A DNA stretch of 64,000 nucleotides, from the NCBI RefSeq assembly GCF_036812735.1, contig NZ_CP117523.1:3534001-3598000 (forward strand). The letters are read 5' to 3'. Below are positions 1-12,185 of the stretch, one piece after another; the first letter of the stretch is position 1, and every line of letters starts with the position of its first letter. The position numbers were made by a program, and so were the translations under genes. This DNA is from Terrisporobacter glycolicus ATCC 14880 = DSM 1288. GTDB taxonomy: Bacteria > Bacillota > Clostridia > Peptostreptococcales > Peptostreptococcaceae. The notes beneath the pieces were generated by a model, which worked only from the letters and a program-made list of their open reading frames with translations, was not told the DNA's origin and searched no databases.

Positions 1-61
1 TTTAAATTTCTAATTTCCAGTGCAAATTTTTCCACTTTTATTCTACCTCTCTGCTTAATTA

Positions 62-125
62 AAAATAGGTTAATACAAAATATATTTATAATAAATATTA
101 TATTTTGATTAACCTATTTTCTTTT
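62..125. terminator. Bidirectional terminator-like hairpin
   Basis: A long inverted repeat (left arm from about 62, right arm ending near 120) carries complementary AATAGGTTAAT and ATTAACCTATT arms and is T-rich on both sides. It lies downstream of the minus-strand lipoprotein gene and is probably its terminator. Nothing else is seen in bases 1-189. Confidence 0.6.
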
Positions 126-189
126 ATATTTTAATTTTTAGGAAAACTTACTTATTATAAATTAGCATGATTTTATTTTTTATTAATTC

Positions 190-1320
190 TTAATAGAAAA
201 TTGATTCCATTAACATTACGAAGTAGTTATCAAAAGTTTTTCCTTTATCTTCTAATTTAGTATAATCAACTTCTACTCCGAATTTTTCTTTAGTTAATTC
301 ATTTAATTTTTTTGCATCTTTATAGTCAAAGTCATTTTCAATGACTTCTTTAGCAACTTCTACTGCAAATTGTGGCATATAAACAGTTACAGGTATTGGC
401 CATCCTGAAAGTCTACCTTTCATACCAGCTGAATCAACCTTTTCACTTATCATATTATTTATTTTATCAAAATTAGATTGATCCTCTTCACTTATTTCAA
501 GTCCAAGAACTGTTGGATAAGCTTGAGTAGGTGTTGGACAACATTGTTCAGCTACTGTATATTTTAAGTTTAATGCTTCTTTTATTATTACATCATACAT
601 TGGACAATTTGAACCAAATATATTAGTATCTTTCCCATATTTCTTTATTTGTCTTGGTATATCTTCTTGTAAAAATTGTTGCATAGCTTCCACACTATCT
701 CCTGTTTGTGGATCTGGTGTTACAACTTCAACAAATTTCATACCTAATTTTTTACAAGTTTCTTTCATCTTGTCTTTTCTAGCAGATATTAATGGCTTAG
801 ATAAGTGAGTTGGGAATGAGTAGTGAACAAAAGTTTTAGCTCCCATTTTATTTGCTTTTTCAACTATAGTTCTTCCTCTTTCTAGCCAGTTAGTATCTAA
901 GTTTAAGTCTATATATTTACTCATCATTTCTGGCTCATCAAATATTGGAGCAGTTATTGTAAGTATATCTGGATTTTTTTCTTTAATTTGTTGGAATGCA
1001 GGTATTAATCCTGATTGTCCTGATGAAACAACCACAGCTTTCATAAGTGGGTCGTCTGCTGCTGATACTATTGTACTTATACATGTTTCTATTTCTTCTT
1101 CAAAGTTTTCAGGTAAAGTTAAATGTTTTACTATTTCTGGGTATTTCTTAGCCATTTCTTCACCAGCACGGTACTCATCTTCACTTGTTGACAAAGTAGG
1201 TGTAACAATTGCTATATGATATTCATCTTTACTATTCTTTTCTCCCCCGCTTTGTGTACATCCCGTTAAAAACGTTACCATCATTACTGCCGATAATAAT
1301 ACTGATAATAATTTCTTCAT
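190..1320 (-). CDS. DUF3798 family lipoprotein (periplasmic-binding-like)
   Basis: Predicted secreted lipoprotein of 376 residues. The N-terminus is a short basic stretch, a hydrophobic core and the lipobox LTGC, so it should be lipid-anchored on the outer face of the membrane. The rest resembles the DUF3798 family of clostridia and fusobacteria, which looks like a type I solute-binding fold; the recognisable segments are the HIAIVTPTLS opening and the conserved AKTFVHYSFPTH region. The ligand is unknown. The start is the ATG at 1320, six bases after GGAGG; the longer reading starting five codons upstream would put the ribosome site inside the gene. No permease or ATPase lies beside it, so it may act with a distant transporter or as a sensor. 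It follows the dipeptidase gene in the same direction, after a hairpin, so co-transcription is uncertain. Confidence 0.8.
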   Translation of the reverse strand: MKKLLSVLLSAVMMVTFLTGCTQSGGEKNSKDEYHIAIVTPTLSTSEDEYRAGEEMAKKYPEIVKHLTLPENFEEEIETCISTIVSAADDPLMKAVVVSSGQSGLIPAFQQIKEKNPDILTITAPIFDEPEMMSKYIDLNLDTNWLERGRTIVEKANKMGAKTFVHYSFPTHLSKPLISARKDKMKETCKKLGMKFVEVVTPDPQTGDSVEAMQQFLQEDIPRQIKKYGKDTNIFGSNCPMYDVIIKEALNLKYTVAEQCCPTPTQAYPTVLGLEISEEDQSNFDKINNMISEKVDSAGMKGRLSGWPIPVTVYMPQFAVEVAKEVIENDFDYKDAKKLNELTKEKFGVEVDYTKLEDKGKTFDNYFVMLMESIFY

Positions 1321-1435
1321 CCTCATCCTCCACATAATATATTCATTCTAATTATATGAAGCATCTTATACAAAGTAAATATTATTATTAAAACTATAAA
1401 TATATATAAAATTATATGCATATAGTCTATAAATA

Positions 1436-1470
1436 GGGGTTATATATAGATTTTTTCTATATATAACCCC
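1436..1470 (-). terminator. Hairpin between dipeptidase and DUF3798 genes
   Basis: Arms of 15 bases (GGGGTTATATATAGA and its complement) are separated by a 5-base loop. The T-tract on the minus strand is short, so it may terminate weakly or protect the mRNA 3' end of the dipeptidase gene. Confidence 0.5.
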
Positions 1471-1496
1471 TTTAAAAACAAATATTTATTTCCAAT

Positions 1497-2468
1497 TTAT
1501 AATAATTCTTTAAACAATCTTAAAGCATTTTTATAAAATACTTTCTCTATATCTTCTTCTCTAAAACCCGACTTCTTCATTTCATCATAAATTAACTGCA
1601 TCTTTGATGAATTTTCAAATTCTAAAGGACAATCTATACCATCAAAGTCACTACCAATTCCCACACAGTCTATCCCACCAGTATTAGATATATATTTAAT
1701 ATTATTAATAATATCTTCAATCTTACTAATATCGTTAGATTTATAATTATTATTTAAAAATGAAGAATAAAAATTTACGCCAATAACCCCACCTCTTTCT
1801 CCTATTTTTTTTATCATATCATCTGTTAAATTTCTTTGATGAGAACACACATTTCTAGCATTGGAATGGCTAGCAATAAAAGGCTTGCTCGTATTATTAT
1901 AAACATCATAAATTCCATCATCTGATAAATGAGAAACATCTATAATCATTCCTAAACTCTCCATCTCATTTATAAATTCAAACCCTTTTTCTTTTAAACC
2001 TTTTCTTTCATTTTTTTCTTCATCATAAAAACAACCATTTGGATAAGACAATTCATTTTCATAATTCCACGTTAATGTCATCATTCTTACACCTAGTCTA
2101 TAAAAATTTCTAAGTAATGATAAGTTCCCCTTACAAACTCCACCTTCTTCTATGGATAGTAATGCTGACATCTTATTGTTTTCAATATTCTTTAATATAT
2201 CTTCATAATTATAAACTATTCCAATATCATCTTTATTTTTTTCAACTTCATCATAAAGTAAATCTATATAACTAAGGCAAGATTCTAAAGGTTTATTATT
2301 ACTTCCCAAATCTACATATGATGCAAAAACTTGAAGCATATAATCACCTTTCTTCATTTTTTCTATATCTAAATGTAATTTATTTTTTTTTAAATTTATA
2401 TTTTCTCCACTTTTTCTAATATCATATAATTGTGATATTGTATCACAATGAAAATCAACTATTTTCAT
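1497..2468 (-). CDS. Membrane dipeptidase, peptidase family M19
   Basis: Zinc-dependent dipeptidase of the M19 (renal dipeptidase) family, 323 residues, the usual bacterial length. The metal-binding N-terminal motif DFHCDT is at residues 5-10. Later landmarks are the MTLTWN stretch, IDVSHLSD, the FIASHSNAR histidine motif and the GIGSDFDG motif near the C-terminus. M19 enzymes cleave dipeptides, including those containing D-residues at the second position. No signal peptide is seen, so it is probably cytosolic. AGGAGG stands seven bases before the ATG. It follows the beta-lactamase-like gene by 33 bases and is likely its operon partner, which fits peptide or peptidoglycan-fragment recycling. 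Confidence 0.9.
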   Translation of the reverse strand: MKIVDFHCDTISQLYDIRKSGENINLKKNKLHLDIEKMKKGDYMLQVFASYVDLGSNNKPLESCLSYIDLLYDEVEKNKDDIGIVYNYEDILKNIENNKMSALLSIEEGGVCKGNLSLLRNFYRLGVRMMTLTWNYENELSYPNGCFYDEEKNERKGLKEKGFEFINEMESLGMIIDVSHLSDDGIYDVYNNTSKPFIASHSNARNVCSHQRNLTDDMIKKIGERGGVIGVNFYSSFLNNNYKSNDISKIEDIINNIKYISNTGGIDCVGIGSDFDGIDCPLEFENSSKMQLIYDEMKKSGFREEDIEKVFYKNALRLFKELL

Positions 2469-2501
2469 TTATTTCCTCCTAAAAACTTCTTTTTATATTT
2501 A

Positions 2502-3275
2502 TTATTTTTGATCTATTTTATTATATAAATCATAAGTAATATCCTGCATAAGTCTTTCATACTCAGGAACATTTACATTGTTTCCGCAAAAACATACTAT
2601 GAATGGTTCCTTAGCAAATACTATGCCCACATCATGAGTTATATTAGTATCTTCTCCTGTTTTATGAGCAATCTCAATTTTAGGTTTCAGACTATGCAAG
2701 AAAAAAGGCATTTTTCCATTTAGCCTTTGATTTTTTAAAATACTTATCATTTCTTCACTAGATTTTTCATCAATTAAATCTTTATTATACATTTTCTCTA
2801 ACAAATATCCCACATCACTTGCACTTATATAGTTTTCTAATCCTAATTCTGCTTTTTCGCTATCAAACATTTTACGATTAAGAACTGTATTTTTTAACCC
2901 TATCTCTTTTATTGTTTTATTAATATTATCCATTCCTAATTTATCAATCAATATATTTGTAGCATAATTATCACTAAGAATTATCATAAGTACGTACAAA
3001 TCTTTCAATGTTACCCTTAAATCTTCTCTCATATAATTTAATGCTCCACAAGAAGGCACCTTATCATCTTCACAAGTTATAAAAAATTCTTCTTTTTTTA
3101 TCTTATCTTCTTTTATTTGCTTAAAAGCTTCTACTAAAATTGTAAGTTTTATAACGCTGGCTGCTAGCATAATTTTCTCTTCATTATATCCAATAGTATT
3201 ATTCGTTGTTAAGTTTTTATAATAAAAAGATACATCACCCTGCATATTTTTTAATTTACTAATTATAGTCTCCAT
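2502..3275 (-). CDS. Class-A-beta-lactamase-like serine hydrolase
   Basis: Protein of 257 residues with the class A beta-lactamase/transpeptidase-like fold (beta-lactamase2 type). The three active-site elements are visible: SVIK (SxxK nucleophile motif) near residue 41, SDN near residue 98, and KTG in HKTGED near residue 206. No clear signal peptide is present, which is unusual for a working beta-lactamase. A cytosolic esterase or peptidase role is therefore at least as likely as antibiotic resistance. Two adjacent ATGs exist; the second (3275) is chosen because GGGGGAG lies five bases upstream. It is the first gene of a probable operon with the M19 dipeptidase. Confidence 0.8.
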   Translation of the reverse strand: METIISKLKNMQGDVSFYYKNLTTNNTIGYNEEKIMLAASVIKLTILVEAFKQIKEDKIKKEEFFITCEDDKVPSCGALNYMREDLRVTLKDLYVLMIILSDNYATNILIDKLGMDNINKTIKEIGLKNTVLNRKMFDSEKAELGLENYISASDVGYLLEKMYNKDLIDEKSSEEMISILKNQRLNGKMPFFLHSLKPKIEIAHKTGEDTNITHDVGIVFAKEPFIVCFCGNNVNVPEYERLMQDITYDLYNKIDQK

Positions 3276-3407
3276 CATAACTCCCCCTATTTAATTTAAT
3301 TATATTATTAATATAATTCTACTCTATATAACCCATAAGTGCACTTTCATTAAATCAATTATGATATAATTTAATTATCATGCTTTAAAAATACTAAAGG
3401 GGGATTT

Positions 3408-3881
3408 ATGTTTAAAGATATTAAAAAGAAAAAAAGAGAATTGAGTAAGGAAAATACACTAGAAGTATTAAAAAATGGAAGAGAAGGAATATTATCTACT
3501 ATAAGTGAAAATGGATATCCTTATGGTATCGCTGTAAATTACGTTTATCATGACAATTGTATATATTTCCACTGTTCTAATAGCGGTCATAAATTAGAAA
3601 ATATAGCTAAAAATAATAAAGTTTCTTTCTTTGTAAATTCTGATATAACAATTCTTCCAAAAGATTTTACTACTCATTACAAAAGTGCAGTAATATTTGG
3701 ACATGCATCTATAGTTAATGATAAAGAAAAAAGAGATGCAATTATTGCAATAGGAGAAAAATATTCTCATCCTCATATGGAAGAAGGTATAAAATACATA
3801 GATAAAGCACTCAATTCATTTACTGTAGTTAAAATAGAAATTGATCATATAACTGGTAAATATAGTGATGGAGCTAATTAA
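3408..3881 (+). CDS. Pyridoxamine 5'-phosphate oxidase-like flavoprotein (NimA family)
   Basis: A 157-residue protein of the FMN-binding split-barrel superfamily, closest to the NimA/5-nitroimidazole reductase-like group. Recognisable segments are the GREGILSTISENGYPYGIAVNYVY opening strands (residues about 24-48), the YFHCSNSGHKLENI segment and the central SAVIFGHASIV strand. Members bind FMN and reduce small molecules; several are linked to nitroimidazole tolerance, but the substrate here cannot be read from sequence. It is monocistronic, transcribed away from the beta-lactamase-like gene, with AAAGGGGGA before the ATG. A terminator follows directly. Confidence 0.85.
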   Translation: MFKDIKKKKRELSKENTLEVLKNGREGILSTISENGYPYGIAVNYVYHDNCIYFHCSNSGHKLENIAKNNKVSFFVNSDITILPKDFTTHYKSAVIFGHASIVNDKEKRDAIIAIGEKYSHPHMEEGIKYIDKALNSFTVVKIEIDHITGKYSDGAN

Positions 3882-3883
3882 AT

Positions 3884-3938
3884 AAAAATAGACTAAAATT
3901 CCTAATATCCATGGAACTTTAGTCTATTTCTTTTTTTA
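3884..3938. terminator. Terminator between convergent genes
   Basis: A 12-base stem (AAATAGACTAAA at 3886-3897 with TTTAGTCTATTT at 3918-3929) is followed by a T-tract on the plus strand. It lies between the convergent flavoprotein and yedF genes and may serve both. Confidence 0.8.
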
Positions 3939-3951
3939 TTTATTAAATTTA

Positions 3952-4563
3952 TTATGGTCTAATTATATTAGTAGCTCCTGCTAATTCTTCTACTATAGAA
4001 TACATATTAGTTACTTTACCAACTTGTAATTTATCTTGTAAATTATAGAAGTTCAAGCAAGTCCCACAATTTAATATTTCCACACCATGTTCTTCTAGCA
4101 TTTTTAAGTCTGCTATAGAATCTGAACCTTCAGCTGATAATTTTACACCGCTATTATATAATAAAACAGCTTTTGGATATTTATCTAATTGAGTTATAGC
4201 ATATATAAATCCTTTAATAAGAACTTTTCCTAACTCTTCATCACCTTCACCCATTTTATCACTACTTAATACTACTACCATTTTTTCTTCTTTTTCAACA
4301 GTGCATACAACTTCTTCAGCTATTTTATTTTTAGCAACTTCTCCACATTGTACCTTTATAACAAAGTGATTTTCACTTACTTTTTCATAAGTAGATTCTA
4401 AATTTTTTTGACTAACCATTTTTGTTACATTTTGTACAGCTATTTCATTATCTACGCTTACTTCCACAATAGCTGACTCAGTTAATGCATCTATTGCTTT
4501 TTTGGCTTTAACAACTGGTATAGGACAATTATCTCCTATTGCATTTACTTTTACTATATTCAT
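3952..4563 (-). CDS. yedF: Sulfurtransferase-like selenium metabolism protein YedF
   Basis: Two-domain protein of 203 residues. Residues 1-70 form a TusA/SirA-like domain with the signature DNCPIPVVKAKKA, whose cysteine carries persulfide or selenide in relatives. Residues about 90-203 form a DsrE-like domain ending in the characteristic GTCLNFYNLQDKLQVGKVTN region with a second cysteine. This architecture is the YedF family, usually found in genomes that handle selenium. The gene follows the activase by 35 bases in the same direction, with AGGAGG before the ATG, so it appears to be the last gene of the double-cubane reductase operon. Its direct role in selenium transfer is inferred from the family. 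Confidence 0.9.
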   Translation of the reverse strand: MNIVKVNAIGDNCPIPVVKAKKAIDALTESAIVEVSVDNEIAVQNVTKMVSQKNLESTYEKVSENHFVIKVQCGEVAKNKIAEEVVCTVEKEEKMVVVLSSDKMGEGDEELGKVLIKGFIYAITQLDKYPKAVLLYNSGVKLSAEGSDSIADLKMLEEHGVEILNCGTCLNFYNLQDKLQVGKVTNMYSIVEELAGATNIIRP

Positions 4564-4598
4564 CTTGCGCCTCCTAAATATTGCTTGTCTATATCTTT

Positions 4599-5360
4599 TT
4601 ATTTAAATCCAATAATAGCAGCTCCTAAAGCTCCTATTATTTGGGCATCTTCTGCTATAAATATTTCCTTATTTAAATTGTTTTCTAACATTTTAACTAA
4701 CTCTTTACTTTGTGCCAAACCTCCAGTAAAAGCTATTGTATCTTCCAATCTAGCCTTATTTAGTATAGATACTCCCTTATTAGCAATAGATTTTAATATA
4801 CCTGCTGCTATATTTTCCTTAGGAATATCTTGTGCCAAAAGACTTACTATCTCTGATTCTGCAAACACAGTACACATACTAGAAATATTTTCAGGAGTTG
4901 CATCTTTAGCCAAATCATCAATATTTTCTATATCACTTCCTAGCTTGTTAGAAGTAACCTCTAAAAACTTACCTGTACCTGCTGCACATTTGTCATTCAT
5001 TATAAAATTAACAACATTTCCATTATCATCAATATTTATAACCTTACTATCTTGTCCACCTATATCTAATATTGTTCTAATATTTTTATTTAAAAAGAAA
5101 ATTCCCTTTGTATGACAAGTTATTTCTGTAACTGTTTTATCAACGAAGTCCATACTAACTCGTCCATAACCAGTTCCTATTACTCTTTTTATTTTACTAC
5201 TGTCAATTCCATCTATCAAGGCCTCATAAGCTTCCTTTGATGTTTTCTTAGGACTCCATCCCGTTGGTACAATAACCTTTTTTGCTATTTTTTCTCCATC
5301 AAATAATACAGCTTTTGTTGCGACAGACCCTGAATCTATGCCAATACTATATATCTCCAC
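4599..5360 (-). CDS. Acyl-CoA dehydratase activase-like ATPase; activator of double-cubane reductase
   Basis: ASKHA-fold ATPase of the HgdC/BadF family, about 253 residues, that binds one [4Fe-4S] cluster between two subunits and pumps electrons to its partner at the cost of ATP. Visible features are SIGIDSGSVATKA (phosphate-1 loop), ILDIGGQDSK, and the two cluster cysteines in NDKCAAGTGKF and SSMCTVFAESE. The C-terminal FTGGLAQ and IGALGAA segments are also typical. No good ribosome site precedes the TTG at 5387; the GTG at 5360 follows AGGAAGG by 11 bases and gives the family's usual short N-terminus. It sits directly downstream of the two-domain reductase it presumably activates. Confidence 0.88.
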   Translation of the reverse strand: MEIYSIGIDSGSVATKAVLFDGEKIAKKVIVPTGWSPKKTSKEAYEALIDGIDSSKIKRVIGTGYGRVSMDFVDKTVTEITCHTKGIFFLNKNIRTILDIGGQDSKVINIDDNGNVVNFIMNDKCAAGTGKFLEVTSNKLGSDIENIDDLAKDATPENISSMCTVFAESEIVSLLAQDIPKENIAAGILKSIANKGVSILNKARLEDTIAFTGGLAQSKELVKMLENNLNKEIFIAEDAQIIGALGAAIIGFK

Positions 5361-5446
5361 TAAACTAACAACCTTCCTATTCTCCAATTATTTGTAAAAA
5401 TAACCTTTCCAGATTTTATTTCCATAAATAAAGATTATTTTTATAT

Positions 5447-6622
5447 CTAACACATAATTAATTTCTTTTCTTCAATCATCTCTATAAATGCTTCAAATCT
5501 TGTTCTTAACTGTTCTGTGTCTGACTGAGAATAGTCAGTTTCAATAGCCATATAATGAATATTTTTATCATTAACCACAAATTCTTTTATTCTATTTCCT
5601 TCCACATTAAATGGATGACATGATTGAAGGGCCACATCTATTACACCATCAATCTTAAACTCTTCTATTAAGTCTTCTAACAATTCTATTCTCTTGTCAT
5701 TATTCATCATGCAAGCACATCCTATATTTAAATACTTTTTAGCTATAGCATCATAAACATCTGGATTGCTTTCATCAACTAGTTCTCTATTATTTCTTAT
5801 AGATGAACATAACTCATAAGCAACTATTGATCCACCAGATTCTTCTATTGTATTAATAATTTTATTTGTACATCCACCAATTGGAGATCCTGTAATTAAT
5901 ATTCTAGGTGCATCTTTTTTTACAGGAGATTCTCCTCTTTCATATCTTGCTTTTGTATCATCAATTACTTTTCTTAATTCTTTTTTTAATGCATCCCTAT
6001 CAAACTTAAATTGAGCTTGATAAGAAACTTGGTACAATTCCATTCCTGTTAAAGCTGAAGGCTCTAATTTTCCTAAATCATAGTACTCATTTAATAGTCT
6101 TCTCTCTTCATTTTTATCCTTAATAGCTTCTCTTATATCATCTTCACTTATAGTAGTATTTAATTCTTTTTCTAATACTTCTTTTAATACAATTATTTCA
6201 TCTTTCCAAAGATTAAACTCATGCTTTCCAGTTGCTCTATTAGGCATTTGCATTATATGTGTTGGTTTCACTTTACCTAACTCTTCATACATCTTTTTCT
6301 TTCCATCACAAGTTGTTTCCCCAATAAGTAGGTCAGAGAAATAGAAATATGGACATGTATCAGTTATTGCATGACCATAACTTGACTTTATTAAAGGACA
6401 TAGATTTCTTGGTAGTATTTTTTCCGCTTCTGGAATTGCTTCCTCACTTACTCCACATACTCCTACTGGAACAGCCTTTGCAGCAATAGGTAACTCAGAT
6501 GGTGTAAAACAGCAAAATGTTCCTACCATTTTTCTTCCACTATCTTTAACTTCTTTAGCTGCTAAAAAACCATCTTTTCTTGCTTGCGCAAAACTTTCAA
6601 ATTGACTTGGTAAATTACTCAT
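5447..6622 (-). CDS. Double-cubane-cluster anaerobic reductase (HgdB/YjiM-like)
   Basis: Protein of 391 residues of the 2-hydroxyacyl-CoA dehydratase subunit superfamily. It is a single polypeptide pairing with one activase, as in the double-cubane-cluster proteins (YjiM type), rather than an alpha/beta dehydratase pair. Cysteines likely to hold the cluster occur in GTFCCFTP, RNLCPLIKSS, DTCPYF, ETTCDGKK, IGGCTNK, GCACMMNN and ALQSCHPFN. Characterised relatives use ATP-driven electron transfer to reduce small, difficult substrates such as acetylene; the natural substrate is unknown. AGGGGGA precedes the ATG. It is the first gene of the operon with its activase and yedF. No CoA-transferase or acyl-CoA gene lies nearby, which argues against an amino-acid dehydratase. 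Confidence 0.85.
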   Translation of the reverse strand: MSNLPSQFESFAQARKDGFLAAKEVKDSGRKMVGTFCCFTPSELPIAAKAVPVGVCGVSEEAIPEAEKILPRNLCPLIKSSYGHAITDTCPYFYFSDLLIGETTCDGKKKMYEELGKVKPTHIMQMPNRATGKHEFNLWKDEIIVLKEVLEKELNTTISEDDIREAIKDKNEERRLLNEYYDLGKLEPSALTGMELYQVSYQAQFKFDRDALKKELRKVIDDTKARYERGESPVKKDAPRILITGSPIGGCTNKIINTIEESGGSIVAYELCSSIRNNRELVDESNPDVYDAIAKKYLNIGCACMMNNDKRIELLEDLIEEFKIDGVIDVALQSCHPFNVEGNRIKEFVVNDKNIHYMAIETDYSQSDTEQLRTRFEAFIEMIEEKKLIMC

Positions 6623-6801
6623 TTATATCCCCCTAAAAACAATAAATTATATTCTATTATTCAGTTTAAATCATCTTCATAGTACCAAATCTAAATATAA
6701 AAAACTATATTTATTGAAATTATTTATATAATCAACTTATTTATCATTTTTTTCTATAATTAAGTTAATTTTAAAGCCCCATTACTATCTTGTTAAAAAT
6801 A

Positions 6802-6845
6802 AAAAAAGATAAACTTTTATAAAATAAAAGTCTATCTTTTTACAT
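6802..6845 (-). terminator. rRNA operon terminator
   Basis: Downstream of 5S on the minus strand, AAAAGATAGACTTTTA pairs with TAAAAGTTTATCTTTT around a short loop and runs into a T-tract. No protein gene is seen between 6623 and 6856; the part next to the reductase gene is its AT-rich upstream region. Confidence 0.8.
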
Positions 6846-6856
6846 AAAAAAAATTA

Positions 6857-6973
<117 letters not shown>

Positions 6974-7001
6974 AATCTTTATATAAAGTATTAACTTTTG
7001 T

Positions 7002-7031
7002 TAGTACTTTCAAAACTGCTAACATTTAATG
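7002..7031 (-). other. 23S processing stem, 3' arm
   Basis: This 30-base stretch is the near-exact complement of 10036-10066 upstream of 23S. Together they form the long helix in which RNase III normally releases pre-23S rRNA. Confidence 0.75.
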
Positions 7032-7045
7032 TTTCCATCATATTT

Positions 7046-9949
<2,904 letters not shown>

Positions 9950-10035
9950 TATTAAATTTGATATTTTTAAAAGTTATCTTCTTTATATGATATATTTTTT
10001 AAGAAGTTTATCTTCTTCTTTATATAATGTCATAT

Positions 10036-10066
10036 CACTAAATGTTATGCAGTTTTCAAAGTACTA
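10036..10066 (-). other. 23S processing stem, 5' arm
   Basis: Partner arm of 7002-7031; the two are inverted repeats with a few mismatches and flank 23S exactly as pre-rRNA processing stems do. Confidence 0.75.
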
Positions 10067-10090
10067 AAGCACTTATTAAATAAGTACTAA

Positions 10091-10166
10091 TGGTGGAGAT
10101 GAGGAGGATCGAACTCCTGACCCCTTGCGTGCAAGGCAAGTGCTCTCCCAGCTGAGCTACACCCCC
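10091..10166 (-). tRNA. tRNA-Ala (anticodon TGC)
   Basis: 76-nt cloverleaf on the minus strand starting GGGGGTGTAGCTCAGCTGG. The anticodon loop reads CT-TGC-AC between five-base stem arms CTTGC and GCAAG, the T-arm contains GTTCGATCC, and the 3' CCA is encoded. It lies in the 16S-23S spacer, a common place for tRNA-Ala. Confidence 0.97.
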
Positions 10167-10236
10167 ATATGCTTTTCAACAAAATATATTATAATCACTT
10201 TGTCGAATGTTGTCAATATTATTTTTTAAGAGTTTT

Positions 10237-10267
10237 AAAGAACCCTCAAAATTAAACAGTAGGTTAA
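10237..10267 (-). other. 16S processing stem, 3' arm
   Basis: 31 bases that are an inverted repeat, with three mismatches, of 11874-11904 on the other side of 16S; together they form the pre-16S RNase III helix. Confidence 0.75.
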
Positions 10268-10274
10268 TTCTCCC

Positions 10275-11780
<1,506 letters not shown>

Positions 11781-11873
11781 AAAAGTTGTCCATTGCTCAG
11801 ACTAATCATTATCTGAATATCTGGCTTGGTTTGTTTGTTGTTTCAGTTTAATTCTTAAAGAATTAATTTATTG

Positions 11874-11904
11874 TTAACCTACTGTTTAATTTTCAAAGTT
11901 CTTT
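11874..11904 (-). other. 16S processing stem, 5' arm
   Basis: Complementary to 10237-10267 over 31 bases with three mismatches; 5' half of the pre-16S processing helix. Confidence 0.75.
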
Positions 11905-11922
11905 GTTTGTTTCAACTTCTTT

Positions 11923-11951
11923 ATCTTACCAAAGTTGTTTTTATTTGTCAA
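11923..11951 (-). promoter_or_regulatory. rRNA promoter P2
   Basis: Minus-strand TTGACA (11946-11951), a 17-base spacer, then TAAGAT (11923-11928), about 145 bases before 16S. Confidence 0.75.
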
Positions 11952-12017
11952 CACTTTATTTAATTTGTTGATTCTTAAATAATTAAGTGTTTTGTCTTTT
12001 TTCGAAGACAAGTATAA

Positions 12018-12045
12018 GTCTATCATTATTAAAATATATTGTCAA
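12018..12045 (-). promoter_or_regulatory. rRNA promoter P1
   Basis: Minus-strand TTGACA (12040-12045), about 17 bases, then TAGACT, roughly 95 bases upstream of P2. Tandem promoters with perfect -35 boxes are typical of rrn operons. The 11781-12129 interval otherwise holds only leader sequence. Confidence 0.7.
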
Positions 12046-12129
12046 CAATTTTTTTATATTTTTATTATTTGTTTTTTTCATATAATTATTCTTTGTAAAT
12101 ACTTATATTTATTAAATTTATATATACAT

Positions 12130-12163
12130 AAAAAGACTGCAAGATAAAATCAAGCAGTCTTTA
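12130..12163 (-). terminator. Terminator of the transporter gene
   Basis: AAAGACTGC at about 12133 pairs with GCAGTCTTT; the minus strand continues into TTTTTAT. It lies just downstream of the stop of the transporter gene. Confidence 0.8.
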
Positions 12164-12185
12164 ATATTTCATAATATAACCTTAG

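Noticed and set aside
2502-3275. Antibiotic-resistance beta-lactamase
   Set aside because: Motifs fit the fold, but the missing signal peptide and dipeptidase partner make a resistance claim unsafe; kept as beta-lactamase-like.
4585-5115. A 176-codon plus-strand ORF
   Set aside because: Antisense to the activase gene; an AT-rich shadow frame.
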